From NCBI GenBank assembly GCA_964370815.1, contig CAYJKQ010000001.1, forward strand, positions 62,001 to 126,000: a stretch of 64,000 nucleotides of DNA, in the 5' to 3' direction. The notes beneath the pieces were generated by a model. The model made no database searches and was not told the DNA's origin. It was given only the letters and a program-made list of their open reading frames with translations. This DNA is from UBA12087 sp964370815. Its GTDB lineage: Bacteria > Chloroflexota > Anaerolineae > Anaerolineales > Villigracilaceae. Both the position numbers and the translations under genes were made by a program. Positions 35,744 to 43,870 of the stretch are shown here, piece by piece; within the stretch, counting starts at the first letter, position 1; every line of letters starts with the position of its first letter.

Positions 35744-37294
35744 ATGCGACGGTATCTTTACTTTACAGTTTTTGCATCCGGGATGACTACTCTGGCAGCT
35801 GAGCTTTCAGCTTCGCGTTTGCTTGGAAATGTTTTTGGAACCAGTAATCTGGTCTGGGCAGCAATTATCGGCTTGATCTTGATCTATTTGACGGTGGGGT
35901 ACAGCCTGGGAGGGCGCTGGGCAGACAGATCACCGAGACCAAAAACAATGTATTCTATCCTTGCCTGGGGGGCATTCACCATCGGGATTGTTCCATATAT
36001 CGCCACTCCAGTTCTTAGAGCTGCAGCTAATGCTTTTGATGGGTTGCAGGTTGGTATCCTGGCAGGGGCATTTGTAGCAGTCCTGGTTTTGTTCAGTGTG
36101 CCGATCACTCTTTTGGGAATGATATCTCCATTTGCCATTCGTTTAAGCATGAATGATGCCAGCGAAGCAGGAAAGGTATCTGGATCGATTTATGCGATCT
36201 CAACGCTTGGTTCTTTCGTAGGTACTTATCTGCCGGTCTTGGTATTGATCCCGACCATAGGTACGAGCAAAACCTTCCTTGTTTTCAGTTTGTTCCTTTT
36301 GTTTGTGGCTTTGCTTGGTTTGGGAATTAGCAGTGGCAGAAAAGTGATGTTGCCATATTTGATAATGGTGATAGTGCTGGTTTTTCTGGGAATTGTGGCA
36401 GGAAATTCCTCTATAAAGAATACAGAAGGGCAAGTCTATGAATCGGAATCTGCATATAACTACATTCAGGTTTTAAAAAAGGATGGATACACTTATCTTA
36501 GGTTAAATGAAGGTCAGGGGGTTCACTCTATCTACAAACCCGGGGAATTAAATTATGGGGGTCCGTGGCAGCAATTTTTAGCAGGTCCTTTTTTTTATAA
36601 GGATACAAATCCCGAGGATGTCGGCAGGATGGCAATAATCGGGCTGGCTGCCGGGACAACTGCAAGACAAGCTTCTGCAGTATTTCCTAATGTCGTAATA
36701 GATGGTTATGAATTGGACCCAAAGATTATTCAAATAGGCATCGATTATTTTAATATGGAATTGAAAAATCTGAGAATTCATGTAGAAGATGGACGGTGGG
36801 GGTTAACAACCAGCCCTTTTAAGTATGAGATTATAGCAGTGGATGCATATCGCCCACCATACATTCCATGGCATATGACAACCAAGGAGTTTTTTCAAGT
36901 TGCGTTTGAACATCTAAGTACCAATGGGACTTTGGTTATCAATGTGGGGCGAGCGCCAAATGATAGACGATTAATTGATGGTTTGGCTACAACGATCGGC
37001 TCTGTATTCACTTCAGTATATATAATGGATATTCCTGGAACTTTTAATTCCATGATCTATGCCACACGCCAACCCACACATAAAGAATATCTTAATGCGA
37101 ACATGGTCAGGTTGGCAGTATCTCAAGGAGTTGACCCATTGCTGGTGACTTCAATTTATGAAACCTGGGTTAACTTGCAGCCTACACCTTCTAAATCAAT
37201 TATTTTCACAGACGATTTGGCTCCGATAGAATGGATAACGAATAATATGGTATTGAACTTTGTTCTTTTCGGAGATTTGGAGAATATTCAATGA
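35744..37294 (+). CDS. spermidine-synthase-like membrane protein
   Basis: The N-terminal half (about 1-225) has seven or more helices (LYFTVFASGMTTLAAELSAS...). The C-terminal half (about 235-505) is a Rossmann methyltransferase/aminopropyltransferase-type domain with MAIIGLAAGTTARQ, DGYELDPKII and IIAVDAYRPPYIPWH. Membrane-bound spermidine-synthase-like proteins share this design. The GGGDG and polyamine-binding loop of true SpeE are altered, so the substrate is unknown. ATG at 35744 is preferred over a TTG six bases upstream. The stop overlaps the next ATG (ATGA), suggesting coupling with the DUF1461 protein. Confidence 0.8.
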   Translation: MRRYLYFTVFASGMTTLAAELSASRLLGNVFGTSNLVWAAIIGLILIYLTVGYSLGGRWADRSPRPKTMYSILAWGAFTIGIVPYIATPVLRAAANAFDGLQVGILAGAFVAVLVLFSVPITLLGMISPFAIRLSMNDASEAGKVSGSIYAISTLGSFVGTYLPVLVLIPTIGTSKTFLVFSLFLLFVALLGLGISSGRKVMLPYLIMVIVLVFLGIVAGNSSIKNTEGQVYESESAYNYIQVLKKDGYTYLRLNEGQGVHSIYKPGELNYGGPWQQFLAGPFFYKDTNPEDVGRMAIIGLAAGTTARQASAVFPNVVIDGYELDPKIIQIGIDYFNMELKNLRIHVEDGRWGLTTSPFKYEIIAVDAYRPPYIPWHMTTKEFFQVAFEHLSTNGTLVINVGRAPNDRRLIDGLATTIGSVFTSVYIMDIPGTFNSMIYATRQPTHKEYLNANMVRLAVSQGVDPLLVTSIYETWVNLQPTPSKSIIFTDDLAPIEWITNNMVLNFVLFGDLENIQ

Positions 37295-37965
37295 AATATG
37301 CACGCTCCGCTTTTTTAATGGTGGTTGCTGTTCTTGTACCAGTGGCATTAATTATTTTTGGAGTTAGGATCCTCCTTTCCAGTGCATTTCTAAATTTGGA
37401 ATATAGAATGCCGGGTTTCCCGGCAGATAATTATGGTTTCTCGCTCGATGATAGATTAAAGTGGTCGAAACTGGCTGTGCAATACTTGGTAAACGATTCG
37501 GGTGATGAATTTCTTCGGAATTTAACTTTTGACAATGGAACAGCTTTATACAATGAGCGCGAATTGAGTCATATGGTGGATGTAAAGAAAGTTATTAAAC
37601 CAGTTTTGAGCATCGGATATCTTTCCTGGCTATTATTGGCTGGGTTTGGATTTATTGCATACAGAATTAAGTGGCAATCTGAATACTCCAGAGGATTGAG
37701 ACGTGGGGGAGTACTCATGATAGGATTGCTTGGAGTGATTGGCCTGTTCGCGATCATAAGTTTTTGGAATTTTTTTACTTTTTTTCATAGTCTATTCTTT
37801 AAAGGCGATAGCTGGTTATTCTTATATTCTGATACATTAATACGTTTGTTCCCTATGCGATTCTGGCAGGATGTCTTCTTGCTGGTGGGATTGATCACCC
37901 TGATCAGTAGCTTGGCGCTGGTTGCATGCATAAAAACAAAAAAGATAACCAATGGTAAAGAATAA
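37291..37965 (+). CDS. TIGR01906/DUF1461 integral membrane protein
   Basis: The 224-residue protein has four to five helices. It carries the family's conserved stretch, ALYNERELSHMVDVK (outer loop) and FFTFFHSLFFKGDSWLF with DTLIRLFPMRFWQ near the C-terminus. DUF1461 proteins occur in monoderms and in Chloroflexota, and some Lactobacillales forms are linked to lipoprotein acylation (Lit). The Lit link is family knowledge, not shown here. It is translationally coupled to the spermidine-synthase-like gene. Confidence 0.85.
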   Translation: MKYARSAFLMVVAVLVPVALIIFGVRILLSSAFLNLEYRMPGFPADNYGFSLDDRLKWSKLAVQYLVNDSGDEFLRNLTFDNGTALYNERELSHMVDVKKVIKPVLSIGYLSWLLLAGFGFIAYRIKWQSEYSRGLRRGGVLMIGLLGVIGLFAIISFWNFFTFFHSLFFKGDSWLFLYSDTLIRLFPMRFWQDVFLLVGLITLISSLALVACIKTKKITNGKE

Positions 37966-38019
37966 TCTGACGAGTGACCCAATTCTCTGGTGTATAATTC
38001 CTGTCTGAGGAGAAATTGG

Positions 38020-38778
38020 ATGTCGGTATCTATCAACCTGGAAGGAAAAGTTTCAATCGTCAGTGGCGCATCCCGCGGAATTGGAAGAGCTATAGCGCTA
38101 AAATTATCAGAATGTGGCGCCTCAGTGGTAGTAAATTATTTAAATTCGTTTGAAGCAGCAAATGAAGTAGTTACAGCTATCAATAAATCCGGTGGCCAGG
38201 CAATCGCCATTCAAGCAGATGTTTCAGTTTATGAACAGGCTCAAGACTTGATAAAGAGATCGATCGATTCTTTCGGAAAATTGGATATTCTTGTGAACAA
38301 TGCAGGAATCACACGTGATAAATTGATCATGCTCATGACTGAAGAAGATTGGGATGAAGTTCAATCAACCAACCTAAAGAGTACATTTAATTGTTCAAAA
38401 GCAGCTGTCAAACATATGATGCGAAATAGATATGGGAGAATTATCAATATCACATCAGTAGCCGGACAGATGGGAAATGCAGGGCAAACTAATTATTCTG
38501 CATCCAAAGCAGGGCAGATAGGATTTACAAAGGCATTAGCACGTGAAGTTGCTGTCCGAAACATCACAGTGAATGGCATTGCTGCCGGATATATTGAAAC
38601 TGACATCTGGAAAAATGTGCCAGAAAATATGCGTGATGCGGTATTGACTCTAATACCGTTGGGACGCAAAGGATTACCTGAAGAAATTGCGCATGCAGTT
38701 GCTTTCCTTGCTTCCGACCAAGCTGCTTATATCACTGGCCAGATTCTAGGAATCGACGGCGGCATGGCGATGATGTAA
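38020..38778 (+). CDS. fabG: 3-oxoacyl-ACP reductase (FabG-type SDR)
   Basis: NADPH-dependent reduction of beta-ketoacyl-ACP in fatty-acid elongation. The 252 residues show GASRGIG (16-22), NNAG and the catalytic Ser plus Y159 and K163 (YSASK), ending LGIDGGMAMM typical of FabG. GAGGAG precedes the ATG at 38020. A -10 TATAAT at 37993-37998 and an upstream in-frame ATG at 37990 also exist; the ribosome site decides for 38020. It heads the fabG-asp23-nusB-tat operon. Other SDR substrates cannot be excluded. Confidence 0.9.
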   Translation: MSVSINLEGKVSIVSGASRGIGRAIALKLSECGASVVVNYLNSFEAANEVVTAINKSGGQAIAIQADVSVYEQAQDLIKRSIDSFGKLDILVNNAGITRDKLIMLMTEEDWDEVQSTNLKSTFNCSKAAVKHMMRNRYGRIINITSVAGQMGNAGQTNYSASKAGQIGFTKALAREVAVRNITVNGIAAGYIETDIWKNVPENMRDAVLTLIPLGRKGLPEEIAHAVAFLASDQAAYITGQILGIDGGMAMM

Positions 38779-38795
38779 TAGATCTGGAGGATTGA

Positions 38796-39143
38796 ATGAT
38801 AGAAAAAAACACCACAGGAAAAACTACTTTAACCCCGAATGTAATTTTAACGATCGCCAAAATGGCCGCCTTGGAAGTAGAAGGTGTCAATGCTATGGCG
38901 CCTATTCGCTCAGGAATTCCCAATCTTAAATCAAGAGGAAAGGATGGGGTAAATATCTTGATTGAAGATGATAATGTGTTTGTGAATATTTATTTGGTGT
39001 TGGATGGAAATTATAATATCCGGGATGTAAGTAGAAAAGTTCAACTTGAGGTTTCCAGGGCTATCATAGAAATGACAGGGCTTGAAGTCGGTCTGGTTAA
39101 TATTCATATAGAGGATATTGTTTATAAAAATGATGAGGTCTGA
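38796..39143 (+). CDS. Asp23/Gls24 family protein
   Basis: The 115 residues start with TGKTTLTPNVILTIAKMAALEVEGV and contain VFVNIYLVLDGNYNIRDVSRKVQLEV, the two diagnostic Asp23/Gls24 strands. In Firmicutes such proteins (YqhY) lie beside nusB and influence fatty-acid synthesis and envelope stress, which fits its position between fabG and nusB. CTGGAGG precedes the ATG. Function in this organism is inferred only from neighbours. Confidence 0.9.
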   Translation: MIEKNTTGKTTLTPNVILTIAKMAALEVEGVNAMAPIRSGIPNLKSRGKDGVNILIEDDNVFVNIYLVLDGNYNIRDVSRKVQLEVSRAIIEMTGLEVGLVNIHIEDIVYKNDEV

Positions 39144-39149
39144 TAACCT

Positions 39150-39590
39150 ATGAAAGCAAGAACCAGAGCAAGAGGTGTTGCTCTGCAAGCGCTTTACGAA
39201 ATTGACATGACCAATCATTCGGTTGGCATAGCTTTGGAAAATCGAATTGATGAAAATACACTCAGTGGTGAACTTGAAGATTTCATCAGACAAATAGTTG
39301 AGGGTGTTGTTCCAATCCGGGAGGAATTGGATCTCGTAATAGCAAAATATGCACCAGAATGGCCACTTGAACAAATCGCAACTGTTGATCGCAATATAAT
39401 GCGCATAGCAGTTTGGGAAATTGCCATCAATGGGGATTCCCCTTTAAAAGTAATCATAAATGAAGCAGTTGAGCTGGCAAAACTTTTTGGATCGGATAGT
39501 GCCCCCCGGTTCATAAATGGAGTGTTAGGTAGTCTGGCAGACCATCAAAATGAAGTAATCCAAGCCATCGCATCGCAGAAGAAGGTTTAA
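39150..39590 (+). CDS. nusB: transcription antitermination factor NusB
   Basis: Binds boxA RNA with S10 to prevent premature termination of rRNA transcription. The 146-residue all-helical protein begins RTRARGVALQALYEID and has the diagnostic VDRNIMRIAVWEI and VIINEAVELAKLFGSDSAPRFINGVLG. It lies seven bases after asp23 and four before the TatB-like gene. Confidence 0.94.
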   Translation: MKARTRARGVALQALYEIDMTNHSVGIALENRIDENTLSGELEDFIRQIVEGVVPIREELDLVIAKYAPEWPLEQIATVDRNIMRIAVWEIAINGDSPLKVIINEAVELAKLFGSDSAPRFINGVLGSLADHQNEVIQAIASQKKV

Positions 39591-39593
39591 AAA

Positions 39594-40001
39594 ATGGATT
39601 TTTTAGGTGTTGGTCCAATGGAATTGTTTTTTGTACTTATTCTGGCTTTGATTATTCTTGGTCCGAAGGATATGCAAAAAGTAGGTCGATCAATCGGGCG
39701 CTGGATGAACAATCTGGTGAAATCAGATACTTGGAAAATGGTCAGGCAAACATCCAATAAGATCAAATACTTACCAAATGAACTGATGCGGGAAGCAGGT
39801 CTGGAAGATATTAAAAAAACTGGCAAGGAGCTCAATAAAGATATAGGTGATGAGATATCACATGAGTTTGCTGATCCTTTCCAAGCCTGGAAGGAACCAA
39901 ACTTGTCTGCAACAACACCAGTTGGAAAATCACCACTTTCAGAAAATATAATTGATCCACATCTTCCAGAAAATGAAAACGGGGGAGATGGTGTTTCGTA
40001 A
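39594..40001 (+). CDS. tatB: TatB-like twin-arginine translocase subunit
   Basis: The 135 residues start with a single helix (FLGVGPMELFFVLILALIIL), then GPKDMQKVGRSIGRWM, an amphipathic helix, and a long polar tail. The length, the Gly-Pro hinge and the tail resemble TatB more than TatA. TatB and TatC form the receptor for twin-arginine signal peptides. It overlaps tatC. A shorter, typical TatA is encoded 3.5 kb downstream. Confidence 0.85.
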   Translation: MDFLGVGPMELFFVLILALIILGPKDMQKVGRSIGRWMNNLVKSDTWKMVRQTSNKIKYLPNELMREAGLEDIKKTGKELNKDIGDEISHEFADPFQAWKEPNLSATTPVGKSPLSENIIDPHLPENENGGDGVS

Positions 40002-40878
40002 ATACCTGGTCGGGTTCTGGAAGACAATTTTATTCCCTTTCAGGATTCTTTTTTCTTTGCTTGCGCTACCTATCCGATTTTTTAAGCGTGCCAACGCTTT
40101 TTTAAACGATGATCTGGAAGATAACTCTTTACCAGATGCTTTTGCTAAATCATTACAGGCTCCATCTGCTTTGCTCGAGCATATTGATGCCTTGAGAAAA
40201 CATTTACTGCGTATGTTGCTTGGCCTTGTAATAGGAATAGCAATAAGCTTCATTTTCACTATTCAAATAGTGGATTTCCTTTCCCTTCCTGTGGGAGGCA
40301 TCGCTGCTTTAAAAGCAATTGATATTACTGAATCTGTAGGTGTATTCATGCGAGTTGCTTTGTTTGCAGGTATCGCATTGGCATCTCCATATCTTGCTTT
40401 CGAGCTCTGGTTGTTCATAGCTCCTGGTCTCAAGCCAAGCGCTCGAAAAATAGGTTTATTCGGAATACCTCTTTCTACCCTGTTGCTGATAACTGGCATG
40501 TTATTTGCATATTACTTTATGTTGCCTTCAGCATTACCATTTTTATTAAATTTCATGGGAATCGAGACTATACCCCGTCCATCTTCATATATAAATTTTG
40601 TCTCTGGATTATTGCTTTGGATTGGGATAGCATTTGAATTTCCTTTAGTGATATTTGTACTATCTCTCATGGGGATTGCCAAACCTAAGTTTATGGCTCA
40701 GCAATGGCGGATAGCGATTATTGTTATTGCCATTATTGCAGCTTTGGTCACGCCGACAGTTGACCCAGTCAATATGGCTCTGGTAATGGGACCGATGATC
40801 ATTCTGTATTTTTTAAGTATTGGCCTAAGTTATATCGCTTCATTCAGCCGGAAAAGATCTGCAGAAAACCAAATATAA
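39988..40878 (+). CDS. tatC: twin-arginine translocase subunit TatC
   Basis: Six-helix receptor subunit of the Tat pathway. The region AFAKSLQAPSALLEHIDALRKHLLRMLLG holds the conserved HxxxLRxxL start of TatC, and the remaining segments (SPYLAFELWLFIAPGLK, FEFPLVIFVLSLMGI, TPTVDPVNMALV) are typical. About 60 residues precede the canonical start, an unusually long N-terminus. GGGGGAG abuts the ATG at 39988; an ATG at 39973 and a TTG at 39952 are also in frame, so the exact start is uncertain. It overlaps tatB by 14 bases. Confidence 0.92.
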   Translation: MVFRKYLVGFWKTILFPFRILFSLLALPIRFFKRANAFLNDDLEDNSLPDAFAKSLQAPSALLEHIDALRKHLLRMLLGLVIGIAISFIFTIQIVDFLSLPVGGIAALKAIDITESVGVFMRVALFAGIALASPYLAFELWLFIAPGLKPSARKIGLFGIPLSTLLLITGMLFAYYFMLPSALPFLLNFMGIETIPRPSSYINFVSGLLLWIGIAFEFPLVIFVLSLMGIAKPKFMAQQWRIAIIVIAIIAALVTPTVDPVNMALVMGPMIILYFLSIGLSYIASFSRKRSAENQI

Positions 40879-40941
40879 GTTAAGGACATCCAGATCTTTC
40901 CCCCTGGAATATTGATCGATTTGAAGGGAATAAGGTTGAAC

Positions 40942-43431
40942 ATGAAATGTAAAAACTACGCTGTTATAAAAATTGCATTTGTATTCATCCTAATTGCTCC
41001 ATTATTATATGGTTGTCAATTTAACACTTCGGAATATGGATCTTCATCATCATCCGGATCCTATCCAATCCCACCTACACCAACCCCTCAACCATTGGCA
41101 GAGATCTTTTTTGCAGTAACAATTCCATCACCACTATTAGCTGGAGAATCTTTAGTATTAAGTGTAGTAGACGACGTTACTGGTCTGGCTTTAAACCCAA
41201 TAAATTACATTATGCAATCCGGTGACAGCTTACATTATTATGTTGCCTTACCTTTAGTACTTAATAGTGTGGTTAAATACCGATATATTAGAAATCCTGG
41301 AAATCCAATGATAGAAGATAAATCCGATGATCAGGCATTGAGATATCGGTTATATTATGTAGGTGGGCCGGGGGAAGTGATGGACACGATATCAAGTTGG
41401 AGTGATAGTACCTTTTTGGGGGAAACAGGCAGGATCACAGGACGTGTAATTTCTAGTACGGATGGGAGCGGATTGCCAGAAATTCTCCTCAATGCCGGTG
41501 GAACACAAACTTTGAGTGATTCGAATGGTGAATTTGTTCTTGAAGGTCTATCTCCTGGGACCCAAAACCTGGTGGCATATTCTCTGGATGGCCGTTACCA
41601 AACCTTCCAACAAGGTGCATTGATATCAGCTGGCAAACGCACCCCAGTTAATATAAGCATGACTCAAGCTCCATTAGTGAATGTGGTTTTTACTGTTATC
41701 GTGCCAGAAAATACTGTCCCGACAGCCCCTATTCGTTTTGCTGGTAATCTTTATCAGTTGGGTAATTCTTTTGGCGATTTAAAAGGTGGGATCAATGGCG
41801 TAGCTGTAAGAATGCCAATTTTAACTCCCATGTTGGATGGTCGTTATACTCTCTCGTTGATGTTACCAGCAGGAGCGGATATCCATTATAAATACACTCT
41901 GGGGGATGGTTTTTGGAATGCTGAACATCAAAATGAGGGTGGTTTTAAGATTCGACAATTGATCGTTCCCAATTCCGGCGGGGTAATTCAGGATGTTGTT
42001 GAAACATGGCAATCCGGACCTTCAGCGCCCATCCTTTTTGAGGTAACAGCTCCAAAGGACACACCCCCTACGGATTCTGTTTCTATACAATTTAATCCCT
42101 ATGGTTGGACAGAACCACTGCAGATGTGGCCATTGGGGAATAATCGTTGGGTATATCAACTCTTCAGCCCTTTGAATATGTTAAGTTCATTTGAATACCG
42201 CTATTGTCGAAACGATCAATGTGGTATTGCAGATGATTCTGCAACATCTGGTAATTCATCAGGCAAGTTTATTTCTACTAGTCTAAAACCACAAAATATT
42301 CAAGATACTATTCTTTCGTGGGAATGGCTTTCAAACGAACCCGTAGTCAATTACCAAAATAGGAACATACAATCCAGGGATTTTGACTTCTGGGCAGGAG
42401 TTGAATTTCAAGCTGATTTCACCCCATCTGAGCAACCCTGGATAACTCATGCATTACAAGATATTCAAATTATGGGGTCAAATTGGGTCGTACTTACCCC
42501 CTCCTGGACTTATATCGGGGAGAATCCTTCAGAATTTTCACCGATTCCCAGCTTGGATCCATTAGGCACCGATATCAATGCGACTATCAACCAGGCTCGT
42601 GCACTCAATTTAAATACAGCGATCTTTCCAAGTGTAAATTTCCCAATATCAGCGGATGATTGGTGGATGAATGCTTCTCGTGACATAAACTGGTGGGATG
42701 CCTGGTTTACGCGATATCGTGCATATTCTCTATATTATGCCGATCTGGCGATGGCGAACAGTGCCCAAGCATTGATATTAGGAGGAGATTGGGTGGGACC
42801 TGCCTTGCCTGGAGGTATATTATCTGATGGCAGCAGTTCAAATTTGCCGGCTGATACTGAAACTCGCTGGAGCAGATTGATCGCAGAGGTTCGTCAACAT
42901 TATGACGGTCTGGTGTATTGGGCGATTGATTACCCGGAAGGATTAATTAATTCACCTGGATTAATAAATGAAGTGGATGGAATTTATTTGCTTTGGTATG
43001 CTCCACTATCCTATGAAGATAACCCTTCAATAGAAGATCTGCAAATCTCAGCTGAAGGAAAATTAGACAATGAGATCAAACCATTACAATCAACATTTCA
43101 GAAACCATTGGTTATTTCTCTAGCGTACCCATCAATCACAGGAACATCCAATGCCTGCATCCCCGATGGTATTGGAGGGTGCCAACCTTGGTACGCCCTC
43201 AATCAACCTACTTCTAATTTTGGTTTAGTGGAACAAAATTCACAGGCTCAATACGATGCCTACCTGGCGTTATTGAATTCAATAAATGAAAGAGATTGGG
43301 TGAACGGATTTATTAGCCGGGGATATTACCCCCCCGTAGCTTTGCAAGATCCATCAGCTTCCATTAATGGAAAACTGACTGCAGGTTTACTGAGTTACTG
43401 GTTTCCGCGTTTATTGGGAATTGTTAAATAG
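40942..43431 (+). CDS. lipoprotein with regulatory-like beta domains and a C-terminal glycosidase-like TIM barrel
   Basis: A lipobox signal (IAPLLYGC, Cys25) and a Ser/Pro/Thr linker lead to several beta-sandwich repeats. One is CarboxypepD_reg-like (about 160-235, ITGRVISSTDGSGLPEILLN); others follow a starch-binding-like pattern (about 240-350 and 360-450). Residues about 475-829 look like a (beta/alpha)8 glycoside-hydrolase domain (AGVEFQADF, GSNWVVLTPSWTYIGENP, ILGGDWVGPALPGG, LVYWAIDYPEG), closest in style to GH113-type barrels. The usual acid Glu in the fourth strand seems to be Asp (GGD). I found no exact family. The ATG at 40942 has AAGG nine bases before it. Confidence 0.75.
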   Translation: MKCKNYAVIKIAFVFILIAPLLYGCQFNTSEYGSSSSSGSYPIPPTPTPQPLAEIFFAVTIPSPLLAGESLVLSVVDDVTGLALNPINYIMQSGDSLHYYVALPLVLNSVVKYRYIRNPGNPMIEDKSDDQALRYRLYYVGGPGEVMDTISSWSDSTFLGETGRITGRVISSTDGSGLPEILLNAGGTQTLSDSNGEFVLEGLSPGTQNLVAYSLDGRYQTFQQGALISAGKRTPVNISMTQAPLVNVVFTVIVPENTVPTAPIRFAGNLYQLGNSFGDLKGGINGVAVRMPILTPMLDGRYTLSLMLPAGADIHYKYTLGDGFWNAEHQNEGGFKIRQLIVPNSGGVIQDVVETWQSGPSAPILFEVTAPKDTPPTDSVSIQFNPYGWTEPLQMWPLGNNRWVYQLFSPLNMLSSFEYRYCRNDQCGIADDSATSGNSSGKFISTSLKPQNIQDTILSWEWLSNEPVVNYQNRNIQSRDFDFWAGVEFQADFTPSEQPWITHALQDIQIMGSNWVVLTPSWTYIGENPSEFSPIPSLDPLGTDINATINQARALNLNTAIFPSVNFPISADDWWMNASRDINWWDAWFTRYRAYSLYYADLAMANSAQALILGGDWVGPALPGGILSDGSSSNLPADTETRWSRLIAEVRQHYDGLVYWAIDYPEGLINSPGLINEVDGIYLLWYAPLSYEDNPSIEDLQISAEGKLDNEIKPLQSTFQKPLVISLAYPSITGTSNACIPDGIGGCQPWYALNQPTSNFGLVEQNSQAQYDAYLALLNSINERDWVNGFISRGYYPPVALQDPSASINGKLTAGLLSYWFPRLLGIVK

Positions 43432-43474
43432 GAAATTATTTTTCTTAGAAAGTATACTGATATAGGAGATTATT

Positions 43475-43663
43475 ATGAAACCTGGATTACTCGAATTACT
43501 TATCATCTTATTGGTTGTTGTTCTTCTTTTTGGCCCAGGTCGGATCGGAAAGATCGCAGTTGAATTGGGAAATGGTATCCGTTCTTTTCGTGATGGATTA
43601 AAATCGAAAAATGAGAATAGTGAAGATACTTCAGAAAAAATTGATGGTGATGAAACCAAATAG
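43475..43663 (+). CDS. tatA: TatA twin-arginine translocase pore subunit
   Basis: The 62 residues have an N-terminal helix (LLELLIILLVVVLLF), the GPGRIGKIAVELGNGIRSFR hinge and amphipathic helix, and an acidic tail. TATAGGAG precedes the ATG. Short size and composition fit TatA, the oligomeric pore-forming subunit. It is the last gene of this run, after the lipoprotein gene, and is followed by a terminator. Confidence 0.92.
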   Translation: MKPGLLELLIILLVVVLLFGPGRIGKIAVELGNGIRSFRDGLKSKNENSEDTSEKIDGDETK

Positions 43664-43687
43664 CCATCAATAAATAATTGGTTTTTT

Positions 43688-43725
43688 AAAAGGAAGTGAC
43701 CTAAAAAAAGTGGTCACTTCCTTTT
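43688..43725. terminator. bidirectional terminator, tatA / ABC exporter
   Basis: A perfect 14-bp stem (AAAAGGAAGTGACC / GGTCACTTCCTTTT) with a 10-base A-rich loop, flanked by A/T tracts, lies between convergent tatA and the ABC transporter gene. Confidence 0.9.
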
Positions 43726-43870
43726 GGATTATAGCTGAATTAATTAAAGTTGAAAAAAGTTGAGTTATTTAGAAAGAGATAAAAGAAAATATTCATTTCA
43801 GATTTGATCTGATTGCCCCGGATTTATGGGATTGAAGATAAATGGCGATTTCTTTCTGGAACAAAAACGG

